Shown here piece after piece: positions 17,208 to 25,094 of a stretch of DNA of 64,000 bases (positions within the stretch are counted from its first letter, which is position 1; every line of letters starts with the position of its first letter). The translations under genes were made by a program, and so were the position numbers. Origin of the DNA: Roseibium alexandrii DFL-11 (lineage in GTDB: Bacteria; Pseudomonadota; Alphaproteobacteria; Rhizobiales; Stappiaceae); NCBI RefSeq assembly GCF_000158095.2, contig NZ_CM011002.1:5236257-5300256 (forward strand). The letters are read 5' to 3'. The notes under the pieces are model-generated. The model saw only the letters and a program-made list of their open reading frames with translations, was not told the origin of the DNA and ran no database searches.

Positions 17208-18389
17208 ATGCGTTATGCGTCGATCACCGACCGGTTGACCCATTTGGGATCCGGAAAATGGACTGTTCATCTGAAGGCCCGCGAAATGGTGGATGCGGGC
17301 ACACCGGTGATCGAGCTGACGATTGGCGAGCCGGACATCATGCCGGACAAAGCCCTCCTGGATGAAGCTGAACGGTCGATGCGGGCTGGCCGGATCCGGT
17401 ATTCGAACGGGCGCGGGGAGCCGAAAATCATCGCCGCGTTGACAGAAAAATACCGACAACGCCGACCAAGCATTTCGGAGCGCAATATCCTGTGTTTTCC
17501 CGGTACGCAGACAGCGCTTTTTGCGGTGATGTTGGGTCTTGTCGAGGGCGGGGATGCGGTGCTTGTGCCGGATCCCTACTACGCGACATATGAAGGCGTC
17601 ATTGCTGCGACGGGCGCGGCCATGGTGCCGGTCCCCTTGCGTCCGGAAAATGGGTTTCACCTCAAGCCGAAAGACCTTGAAGCGGCCGTAACACCTAATG
17701 CCCGAGTGCTGCTTCTCAATACGCCCCACAATCCGACAGGGGCAGCGCTGACCGCAGATGAAATCGCGGCAATTGGCGAGGTTTGTCAGCGTCATGATCT
17801 CTGGATCGTCTGTGATGAGGTCTATGAGAAGCTGATCTTCGACCGCACGTTTGCATCACCCTTCGATATTGAGGCGCTGCAAGAACGAACGATTGCTGTC
17901 TCGTCGATTTCCAAGTCTCATGCAGCGCCCGGTTTCCGGTCTGGATGGGCTGTCGGTCCGGAGGAATTCTGCGACCGGTTGCTCGCAGTCTCCGAAACCA
18001 TGCTCTTTGGCGGGCAACCATTTATTGCGGACATGACAGCGATGGCCGTTTCCGGCGAGTTTGATACCGCTGAACGCATGCGGGAGAGCTACAAGCGGCG
18101 TGCCGAGATTTTGATGGAACATCTTGGCGGCCATGGTGCCCTGCGGCCGATGATGCCAGAAGCGGGCATGTTTCTGCTGGTTGATGTCAGTGGCACCGGG
18201 TTGGATGGTGAAACGTTTGCAACGCGCCTTCTGGATGAAAAACACGTTGCCGTCATGCCCGGCGCCTCGTTTGGCGAACAAGCGGCCGGGTTCATTCGGC
18301 TTTCGTTGACGGTCGCAGATGACACATTGCGGGAAGCGGCCGGACGGATCGCGACGTTCGCTGATGAGCTGGCGGCGAATGTGGGATGA
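17208..18389 (+). CDS. aruH: Arginine:pyruvate transaminase-like aminotransferase
   Basis: A 393-residue class I/II PLP aminotransferase. The Schiff-base lysine is Lys236 in SSISKSHAAPGFRSGW, the cofactor-binding NTPHNPTGA lies at 171-179 and CDEVYEKL holds Asp203. It would convert arginine and pyruvate to 2-ketoarginine and alanine. The specificity call rests on coupling to an AruI-like decarboxylase (its stop overlaps the AruI start) and on the adjacent basic amino acid transporter. Other aspartate-type transaminases share the fold. I start at the ATG at 17208, with GAGAG upstream; the frame is open earlier but overlaps the TetR gene. Confidence 0.82.
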   Translation: MRYASITDRLTHLGSGKWTVHLKAREMVDAGTPVIELTIGEPDIMPDKALLDEAERSMRAGRIRYSNGRGEPKIIAALTEKYRQRRPSISERNILCFPGTQTALFAVMLGLVEGGDAVLVPDPYYATYEGVIAATGAAMVPVPLRPENGFHLKPKDLEAAVTPNARVLLLNTPHNPTGAALTADEIAAIGEVCQRHDLWIVCDEVYEKLIFDRTFASPFDIEALQERTIAVSSISKSHAAPGFRSGWAVGPEEFCDRLLAVSETMLFGGQPFIADMTAMAVSGEFDTAERMRESYKRRAEILMEHLGGHGALRPMMPEAGMFLLVDVSGTGLDGETFATRLLDEKHVAVMPGASFGEQAAGFIRLSLTVADDTLREAAGRIATFADELAANVG

Positions 18390-20008
18390 AAGAAATGGGC
18401 GTAGTTGAAAAAACTGTTGGCGAGGCCCTGATCGACCTCCTTGAAATCAACGGTGTGGACACCGTGTTCGGTATTCCGGGCGTTCATACGGTCGAACTTT
18501 ACCGGGGACTGGCTTCTTCTTCCATCCGCCACATTACGCCCCGGCATGAGCAAGGCGCTGGCTTTATGGCCGATGGATATGCGCGTGTGACCGGCAAGCC
18601 CGGCGTTGCTCTAGTCATCACCGGACCGGGGCTGACCAACACCATCACCGCGATGGCGCAGGCCTATCAGGATTCGATCCCCATGCTGGTGATCTCCGGA
18701 GTGAACACGCGGGACAGTCTTGGCCATGGCCGCGGCATGTTGCATGAATTGCCCGATCAGCGGGCTATGATGGCAACACTGGCCGTTATGTCGCATACGC
18801 TGCTTGATCCAAATGACCTTCCATCAGTGATGGAACGGGCCTTCTCTGTTCTGAAATCCCGCAGGCCAGGTCCGGTTCACATCGAGATCCCGACCGATGT
18901 CATGCCGCAAAAGATAACAATTGAAGCCTGGAAGCCGGTCATCGCCAGCGGCCCACGAGGAGCTGCCGCAGAAGTCACTTACCTCGCGGCCAAGTGCCGG
19001 TCAGCGAAGCGGCCCGTGATCCTGTGTGGTGGTGGATCGATCTCGGCAGCTCAAGGGATTCAACGGCTTGCCGAGAGCTTGGATGCGCCATTGGTCACGA
19101 CGGTGAACGCAAGGGGTATGTTTGCGGGGCATCCGCTGTCGATTCCGGCAAGCCCGAGCTTGAAGGCAGTGCGCGCACTCGTGTCGGATGCCGATCTGGT
19201 GATCGCGCTTGGCACGCAGATGGGTCAGACCGATTACGACATGTATGCCGATAACTGCTTCCCGGAACTTGAAAACCTGGTGCGGGTCGACATCGATCCC
19301 GACCAGTTGGCCCGAGGACCATCAGCTGCGCTTTCGATCCTCTCCACCGTTGATCAGCTGGTGACAGATCTTCTGTCCGCTCTTCCAAATCACAGCGCAC
19401 ACTGTGACGGCGCGGCGCGTTCAAAAGCCTGCCGTGAAGAGACCTTTGCCGCACTCACTCCAAAGATGAAGGCAGAGATCGCGGTTCTTGAGACCATTCG
19501 CGATACGCTGCCGGGCTGCATCATCGTCGGTGATTCCACGCAAGCCATTTATTCCGGAAATCTCTATTTTGAAGCCGGACAGCCGAAGGGCTGGTTCAAT
19601 GCCGCCACCGGTTTTGGTGCGCTTGGGTATGGTCCGCCTGCCGCGGTGGGGGCAAGCCTCGGTGAACCAGGTGTTCCGGTCGTTTGCATCGTTGGCGACG
19701 GTGGATTTCAGTTTTCGCTGGCCGAGATCGGGTCGGCCAAAGACTGCGAGGCAAATGTCATTTTCCTTGTCTGGAACAATGACGGATACGGTGAGATCCG
19801 CACCTTCATGGAAGACAGCGGGATTGAACCTGAGGGCGTGACGCCATCCGCCCCGGATTTTCTGAAAATCGCGGAAGGCTATGGCTTGCCGTCAATCCGA
19901 TTGGCGGATGTTTCGGAGCTCAATGACGCGCTGATCGATATGGCTAAAATATCCGGTCCGGCACTGATTGAAATCCATGAACTTGAGACCCGGGGCGCGA
20001 CCGCTTAG
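18386..20008 (+). CDS. aruI: 5-guanidino-2-oxopentanoate (2-ketoarginine) decarboxylase-like ThDP enzyme
   Basis: A 540-residue thiamine-diphosphate enzyme of the acetolactate synthase/benzoylformate decarboxylase family. The catalytic Glu55 is in [20 protein letters not shown] and the cofactor motif GDGG...NND begins near residue 438 ([20 protein letters not shown] region). The opening [15 protein letters not shown] is the form seen in AruI of the arginine transaminase pathway. The product would be 4-guanidinobutyraldehyde. It overlaps aruH by 4 bases. No dehydrogenase or guanidinobutyrase gene follows, so the rest of the pathway must be elsewhere. Confidence 0.85.
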   Translation: MKEMGVVEKTVGEALIDLLEINGVDTVFGIPGVHTVELYRGLASSSIRHITPRHEQGAGFMADGYARVTGKPGVALVITGPGLTNTITAMAQAYQDSIPMLVISGVNTRDSLGHGRGMLHELPDQRAMMATLAVMSHTLLDPNDLPSVMERAFSVLKSRRPGPVHIEIPTDVMPQKITIEAWKPVIASGPRGAAAEVTYLAAKCRSAKRPVILCGGGSISAAQGIQRLAESLDAPLVTTVNARGMFAGHPLSIPASPSLKAVRALVSDADLVIALGTQMGQTDYDMYADNCFPELENLVRVDIDPDQLARGPSAALSILSTVDQLVTDLLSALPNHSAHCDGAARSKACREETFAALTPKMKAEIAVLETIRDTLPGCIIVGDSTQAIYSGNLYFEAGQPKGWFNAATGFGALGYGPPAAVGASLGEPGVPVVCIVGDGGFQFSLAEIGSAKDCEANVIFLVWNNDGYGEIRTFMEDSGIEPEGVTPSAPDFLKIAEGYGLPSIRLADVSELNDALIDMAKISGPALIEIHELETRGATA

Positions 20009-20526
20009 GGCACCCTTTTGCTCAACTGAGACAGGTCAACTTTACCGGTCCAGAGCTGTTCTCCTGATGCGTTCCGCGTGCGTCAAGTTCTTATTTCTAA
20101 AGTGTAATTCGTTAGTCTAATAGACTTACGAAGCCCCTACTGAAGTATGGGCCTACGTAAGTAGTCTTGAGTATATTTTGCGCATCGATAGAAAACTAAA
20201 CTCGCATTCCAGTGAAGTTCGGTGACGATCGTCACGATAGGTCAACAAGCAGTATGAACCTCGTTTTGAGCGGGGTTACAGATTGAGGTCTAGGGAAGGG
20301 GGTTCCTCGGCCAAGTGCTGAGTGCGTGCCAAATGGAGAAAATCGGTTGTAAATAGTCATGGCGCAACTTTCCCGGACATCTCCGGAAGTCGCTGTGTTC
20401 AAGGCCCAGCCGCTCCACAGCCAGCATCCAGCATTCAGGCTCAAGGTTCCAATTCAAAACACGCGATTGAGGCGCCGCGTTCGCCGGGGCGTTTGAACCT
20501 TAACAGGATCAAGTGGAGGAGACTGT
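20009..20526. promoter_or_regulatory. Long leader/promoter region of the symporter operon
   Basis: 518 bases without a gene between aruI and the DUF4212 gene. It contains a 13-base palindrome and a long hairpin (20114-20162, listed separately). The 3' part is GC-richer and ends with GGAGGAGA, the DUF4212 ribosome-binding site. No terminator with a T-run is seen after aruI. Confidence 0.55.
20114..20162. repeat. Palindrome overlapping a large hairpin
   Basis: AGTCTA-A-TAGACT (20114-20126) is a perfect palindrome. Its right arm overlaps the left arm of a second inverted repeat, ACTTACG (20124-20130) with CGTAAGT (20156-20162), inside which GCCC (20133-20136) pairs with GGGC (20149-20152) and TAC with GTA. 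It could be an operator or an RNA hairpin after aruI. Confidence 0.5.
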
Positions 20527-20787
20527 ATGTCCGAAAACTCATCCAACAACGAATATTGGTCCGCCAATATGCGCATCATCAAGATCAGCCTCGTTATCTG
20601 GGCGCTGGTTTCTTTCGGGTTTGGCATTTTGCTGCGCCCGCTGCTGAGCGGTATTCCCGTCGGCGGCACCGATCTGGGCTTCTGGTTTGCCCAGCAGGGT
20701 TCCATCCTCGTGTTCCTCGGGCTGATCTTCTTTTACGCCTGGCGCATGAACCAGCTCGATCGCGAGCATGGTGTGGACGAAGAATAA
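20527..20787 (+). CDS. DUF4212 small membrane subunit of sodium/solute symporter
   Basis: An 86-residue protein with two membrane segments (about 17-38 and 52-70), the family's usual size. DUF4212 proteins are encoded just before VC_2705-type sodium:solute symporters and are thought to be their small subunit. The gap to the symporter gene is 14 bases. The start has a strong GGAGGAGA site. The alternative partner in this position in other bacteria is DUF485. Confidence 0.92.
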   Translation: MSENSSNNEYWSANMRIIKISLVIWALVSFGFGILLRPLLSGIPVGGTDLGFWFAQQGSILVFLGLIFFYAWRMNQLDREHGVDEE

Positions 20788-20801
20788 GGGCGGCCTGAGA
20801 T

Positions 20802-22586
20802 ATGGATCAGTTTACGATAAATCTGCTGTTTGTGGGTGGCTCTTTCGCCCTCTACATCGGCATCGCGATCTGGGCCCGCGCAGGGTCTACATCTGAATTT
20901 TACGCCGCTGGCCGCGGTGTTCACCCGGTCACCAACGGAATGGCGACCGCAGCGGACTGGATGTCAGCTGCCTCGTTCATTTCCATGGCTGGCCTCATCG
21001 CTTTCACCGGCTACGACAACTCTTCGTTCCTGATGGGCTGGACCGGCGGCTACGTGCTGCTGGCATTGCTGCTTGCGCCTTACCTCCGCAAGTTCGGCAA
21101 GTTCACGGTGTCCGAATTCATCGGGGACCGGTTCTACAGCCAGACGGCTCGGATCGTTGCCGTTGTCTGCCTGATCGTTGCCTCGACAACCTACGTTATC
21201 GGTCAGATGACCGGCGTTGGGGTTGCCTTTGGCCGCTTCCTGGAAGTTGACAACACAACCGGTCTTCTGATCGGTGCCTGTGTCGTTTTCGCTTACGCGG
21301 TTTTCGGGGGCATGAAGGGCGTGACCTACACGCAGGTGGCTCAGTACTGCGTTCTGATCACGGCTTACACCATCCCGGCGATCTTCATTTCGCTGCAGCT
21401 GACCGGCAACCCGATCCCGGGTCTGGGTCTGTTTGGCAATGATGTTGCCAGCGGTGTGCCGCTGCTTGCCAAGCTGGACCAGGTGGTCACAGAACTTGGC
21501 TTTGCGTCCTATACGGCTCACCATGCCAACACGCTGAACATGGTTCTCTTCACCCTGTCCCTGATGATCGGTACTGCGGGCCTGCCGCATGTGATCATGC
21601 GCTTCTTCACGGTTCCGAAGGTTTCCGATGCGCGCTGGTCTGCCGGATGGACGCTTGTCTTCATTGCGCTTCTTTATCTGACAGCTCCGGCTGTTGGCGC
21701 GATGGCGCGTCTCAACATCACCGAAATGATGTGGCCGAATGGCGGTATCAACGGCGGCGCTGTTGCTGTGGAGCAGATCGAAAACGACTCGAAGTACGAC
21801 TGGATGTCGACGTGGCAAAAAACCGGTCTTCTGGACTGGGAAGACAAGAACGGCGACGGCAAGATCCAGTACTACAACGACAAGAATGCCGATCTGCAAG
21901 CCGTTGCTGCGGAAAAGGGCTGGGAAGGCAACGAGCTGACCAAGTTCAACCGCGACATCCTTGTTCTGGCAAATCCGGAGATCGCCAACCTTCCGAGTTG
22001 GGTGATTGGTCTGGTGGCTGCAGGTGGTCTGGCAGCAGCCCTCTCGACGGCGGCCGGATTGTTGCTCGCGATCTCGTCGGCGGTGTCGCATGACTTGATC
22101 AAGGGGGCCTACAATCCAAGTATCTCGGAGAAGGGCGAACTGTTGTCGGCACGAATAGCCATGGCGGTCGCGATTGTTGTCGCGACTTATTTGGGATTGA
22201 ATCCACCCGGGTTCGCGGCGCAGACGGTGGCCTTGGCCTTCGGACTTGCGGCGGCCTCGATCTTCCCCGCCTTGATGATGGGCATCTTCACCAAGGTGAA
22301 CAGCCGCGGCGCGGTTGCCGGGATGATCGCAGGGATCTCCGTCACGCTGATCTACATCTTCCTGCACAAGGGCTGGCTGTTCATTCCGGGCACCAATTCC
22401 TTCACAGATGCTGATCCGCTGCTCGGTCCGATCAAGTCCACGTCCTTCGGTGCAATTGGTGCCATGGTGAACTTCACCGTTGCCTACTTCGTCTCCAAGG
22501 CGTCTGCCCCGATCCCGACGGAAATCGAAGAGCTCGTGCAGAGCATTCGGGTCCCGCGCGGAGCCGCAGCAGCTCAGGATCACTAA
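20802..22586 (+). CDS. Sodium:solute symporter, VC_2705/ActP-like
   Basis: A 594-residue SSS-family transporter with about 13-14 membrane segments. The block GMATAADWMSAASFISMAGLIAF near residue 50 and YVIGQMTGVGVAF are typical of the acetate-type (ActP) branch; organic monocarboxylates are the likely substrate, taken up with Na+. An insert near residues 345-365, in the loop after TM8, reads DKNGDGKIQYYND, which resembles an EF-hand calcium loop. The DUF4212 partner and the downstream signalling genes suggest a regulated carboxylate uptake system. Confidence 0.9.
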   Translation: MDQFTINLLFVGGSFALYIGIAIWARAGSTSEFYAAGRGVHPVTNGMATAADWMSAASFISMAGLIAFTGYDNSSFLMGWTGGYVLLALLLAPYLRKFGKFTVSEFIGDRFYSQTARIVAVVCLIVASTTYVIGQMTGVGVAFGRFLEVDNTTGLLIGACVVFAYAVFGGMKGVTYTQVAQYCVLITAYTIPAIFISLQLTGNPIPGLGLFGNDVASGVPLLAKLDQVVTELGFASYTAHHANTLNMVLFTLSLMIGTAGLPHVIMRFFTVPKVSDARWSAGWTLVFIALLYLTAPAVGAMARLNITEMMWPNGGINGGAVAVEQIENDSKYDWMSTWQKTGLLDWEDKNGDGKIQYYNDKNADLQAVAAEKGWEGNELTKFNRDILVLANPEIANLPSWVIGLVAAGGLAAALSTAAGLLLAISSAVSHDLIKGAYNPSISEKGELLSARIAMAVAIVVATYLGLNPPGFAAQTVALAFGLAAASIFPALMMGIFTKVNSRGAVAGMIAGISVTLIYIFLHKGWLFIPGTNSFTDADPLLGPIKSTSFGAIGAMVNFTVAYFVSKASAPIPTEIEELVQSIRVPRGAAAAQDH

Positions 22587-22633
22587 TACCTGTCCGGGCC
22601 GCTGCTTGCGGCGGCCCGTCCAGTTCCGATCTT

Positions 22634-22666
22634 GTCCTGCCCGGCTCATACTGGGCAGGACTTTTT
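22634..22666 (+). terminator. Rho-independent terminator after the symporter
   Basis: Perfect 9-base stem GTCCTGCCC/GGGCAGGAC with a 10-base loop and five T. The next gene, on the same strand, begins 25 bases later, so this may act as an attenuator that limits transcription of the downstream genes. Confidence 0.85.
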
Positions 22667-22690
22667 GTTTCCGGTTCAAAAGGCTGTGCC

Positions 22691-24520
22691 ATGTCGCTGA
22701 CATCCGATCAGATCCTGCAGTTCCTAAGATCGGTGCATCCTTATGATGCCCTGCCTGCCGATGTGCAAAGTGCCATCGTGGGGCAAATCGATGTCCGGGA
22801 TCTGGAGCCGGGCACTTCCGTCTACGAATTCGGCAGCAGCATTCCAGGCCTCTTTATAATCTACGACGGTGCGATCGAAGTACGGGACGAACAGGGCGCT
22901 GTCCTCAGTTACCTTGGATCGAGAAACTCCTTTGGTGAGCGCGGGCTGTTGAAAAACGGACTTGCGGTGACAATCGCGACCGCAGACACCGCCGCGACCC
23001 TGTTGGTCGTTCCTTCCGGGCTGTTCAAAGATCTCATTCGGGACCACCAACCCTTCGCCCGTTTTTTCGACCGGAGCCGGAAACCACAGGCGCGGGAAAG
23101 AGACCTGGCAACCACGCAGGTTTCCACCTTTATGGCGGGCAAGCCAATCACATGCGCGGCGGATGATACCGTTCAATTGGCGGCAATACGAATGCGGGAG
23201 AACCATGTCTCCTCGCTGTGTGTGGTGAATTCCGATGACGCCTTGATCGGGATCGTCACCATTCGGGACCTTTCCGGGAAGATCCTTGCAGAGGGGCGGC
23301 CAATAGAGACACCCGTGGACGCCGTGATGACCGCGAACCCGGTGACGCTGGCCCCATCCTCTATCGGTTCCGATGTCTTGCACCTGATGATGGAACGCCG
23401 GATCGGCCATGTTCCGATTGTTAAAGGTGGGAAACTGGCTGGGATCGTAACGCAAACGGATCTGACCCGGTTTCAAGCAGTCAGTTCGGCCGAGTTGGTC
23501 GGCGAAATCACCAGTGCGGCAACGGCCGAAGAGATTGCAAAGGTTACGGCCCGTATTCCGAACCTCTTAGTTCAGTTGGTCGGCAGCGGTAACCGTCATG
23601 AAGTGGTGACCCGGTTGATCACCGACATTGCTGATACAACAACCCGGCGCCTGCTTGCCCTGGCCGAGGAAAAACTTGGACCGGCCCCGGTTCCGTACCT
23701 ATGGCTTGCGTGCGGATCACAGGGGCGGCAGGAGCAGACAGGCGTGAGTGATCAGGACAATTGCCTGTTCCTGGATGACAGCGTCACGGAAGCGGATCAA
23801 ACCGGGTATTTTGCCGAGCTTGCGAAGTTTGTCCGTGATGGTTTGAACACCTGCGGTTATGTCTATTGTCCGGGGGACATGATGGCGACCAATCCGCGCT
23901 GGTGTCAGCCGGTCAAGGTCTGGAAAAACTACTTTGAAGGCTGGATCGACAAGCCGGATCCGATGGCGCAAATGCTGAGTTCGGTGATGTTCGACCTGCG
24001 GCCGATCGGCGGGCACGTACCGCTGTTCGCCAACCTCCAGGAGGAAACGCTGGAAGTAGCCGCCCGCAATTCAATATTCGTGGCGCATATGATCAGCAAT
24101 TCGCTGAAGCATACGCCGCCCCTCAATCTGCTGCGCGGCCTTGCCACAATCCGGTCCGGCGAAAACAAGAACACCCTGGATATGAAGCACAACGGTGTTG
24201 TGCCGGTGGTGGATCTCGGGCGGATCTATGCTCTGCGCGGTGAGATCAAGGCCGTCAACACACGAGCCCGCCTTGTAGAGGCCAAGGAGAAGGGTCAGTT
24301 GAGCCAATCCGGCGGTGGGGATCTGATCGATGCCTATGACCTGATCGCCGAAACACGGCTGTTGCACCAGGTGGATTTGATCAAGCAGGGCTTGCCGCCG
24401 AACAATTTCATGCAACCCTCGATCTTGTCAGACTTCGAGCGCAGCCATTTGCGTGATGCCTTTGTTGTGGTCAAAACTATGCAGTCGTCGGCGGGGCAGG
24501 GCCGTGGCATGCTGAATTAA
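22691..24520 (+). CDS. cNMP-binding / CBS pair / DUF294 nucleotidyltransferase protein
   Basis: A 609-residue cytosolic multidomain protein. In order: a cyclic-nucleotide-binding-like domain (about 20-125), two CBS repeats (about 145-270), a GlnD-type putative nucleotidyltransferase domain (DUF294) with GSQGRQEQTGVSDQDN near residue 342, matching the pol-beta motif GS-x-D-x-D, and the DUF294 C-terminal domain (about 465-609). In GlnD the same fold uridylylates PII proteins. The target here is not known. Its place behind an acetate-type symporter suggests control of uptake by nucleotide status. Confidence 0.88.
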   Translation: MSLTSDQILQFLRSVHPYDALPADVQSAIVGQIDVRDLEPGTSVYEFGSSIPGLFIIYDGAIEVRDEQGAVLSYLGSRNSFGERGLLKNGLAVTIATADTAATLLVVPSGLFKDLIRDHQPFARFFDRSRKPQARERDLATTQVSTFMAGKPITCAADDTVQLAAIRMRENHVSSLCVVNSDDALIGIVTIRDLSGKILAEGRPIETPVDAVMTANPVTLAPSSIGSDVLHLMMERRIGHVPIVKGGKLAGIVTQTDLTRFQAVSSAELVGEITSAATAEEIAKVTARIPNLLVQLVGSGNRHEVVTRLITDIADTTTRRLLALAEEKLGPAPVPYLWLACGSQGRQEQTGVSDQDNCLFLDDSVTEADQTGYFAELAKFVRDGLNTCGYVYCPGDMMATNPRWCQPVKVWKNYFEGWIDKPDPMAQMLSSVMFDLRPIGGHVPLFANLQEETLEVAARNSIFVAHMISNSLKHTPPLNLLRGLATIRSGENKNTLDMKHNGVVPVVDLGRIYALRGEIKAVNTRARLVEAKEKGQLSQSGGGDLIDAYDLIAETRLLHQVDLIKQGLPPNNFMQPSILSDFERSHLRDAFVVVKTMQSSAGQGRGMLN

Positions 24521-24572
24521 AAACACCGGACGAGGGGCTTAGCGTCTCCTCGCTATCCGGATGGGGGAGTGA

Positions 24573-25094
24573 ATGTTTGTTGAACTGATTGCAACGATTG
24601 TTGCCGGTATTGCTGCCGCAGGGCTTGTGATGCTGATCAACCGGGCGCTGGGCGGGCGGATGCCGAAGTGGCTTGCCCCCGTCATGGCGGGTGTTGCGAT
24701 GCTCGCGACCACCATCTCAAGTGAATACGGCTGGTACGAACGAACCCGGGAAACGCTGCCAGAGGGTCTCGTCGTTGCGCAGACCGTTGAAAACCGGTCC
24801 TTCTACCGGCCCTGGACCTTCGCCCTGCCTTATGTCGAGCGGTTTGTTGCGATCGACACCTTGTCGATCAAGACCCATGACGCTCAGCCGGGGATGAAAC
24901 TCGCTGACGCCTATTACTTCGGCCGCTGGTCGACGGTGAACAAGTTGCCGGTGCTGACCGATTGTACCGAAACGCGCCGGGCGGCTCTCATTGATGCCGT
25001 CACCTTTGAAGACAGTGGTACAATCGACGGCATCCAGTGGGTTCAGGTGCCGGAGAGCGATCCAATGGTGTCAACGATCTGCGGAGTGGGATGA
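24573..25094 (+). CDS. Conserved hypothetical membrane protein
   Basis: A 173-residue protein I do not recognise. It has two N-terminal membrane segments (about 3-23 and 36-52), then a soluble, tryptophan-rich part (GWYERTRE, WTFALPYVERF, FGRWSTVNK, GIQWVQVP) likely on the periplasmic side. There are two cysteines late in the sequence. Its stop overlaps the exonuclease start as ATGA, so the two are co-translated, which suggests they form one unit in the membrane. Confidence 0.75.
   Translation: MFVELIATIVAGIAAAGLVMLINRALGGRMPKWLAPVMAGVAMLATTISSEYGWYERTRETLPEGLVVAQTVENRSFYRPWTFALPYVERFVAIDTLSIKTHDAQPGMKLADAYYFGRWSTVNKLPVLTDCTETRRAALIDAVTFEDSGTIDGIQWVQVPESDPMVSTICGVG

Noticed and set aside
20964..22703. 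A 579-codon open frame on the minus strand opposite the symporter
   Set aside because: Its translation is very rich in Arg, His and Asp with no membrane or fold pattern; the plus strand is a clear sodium symporter.
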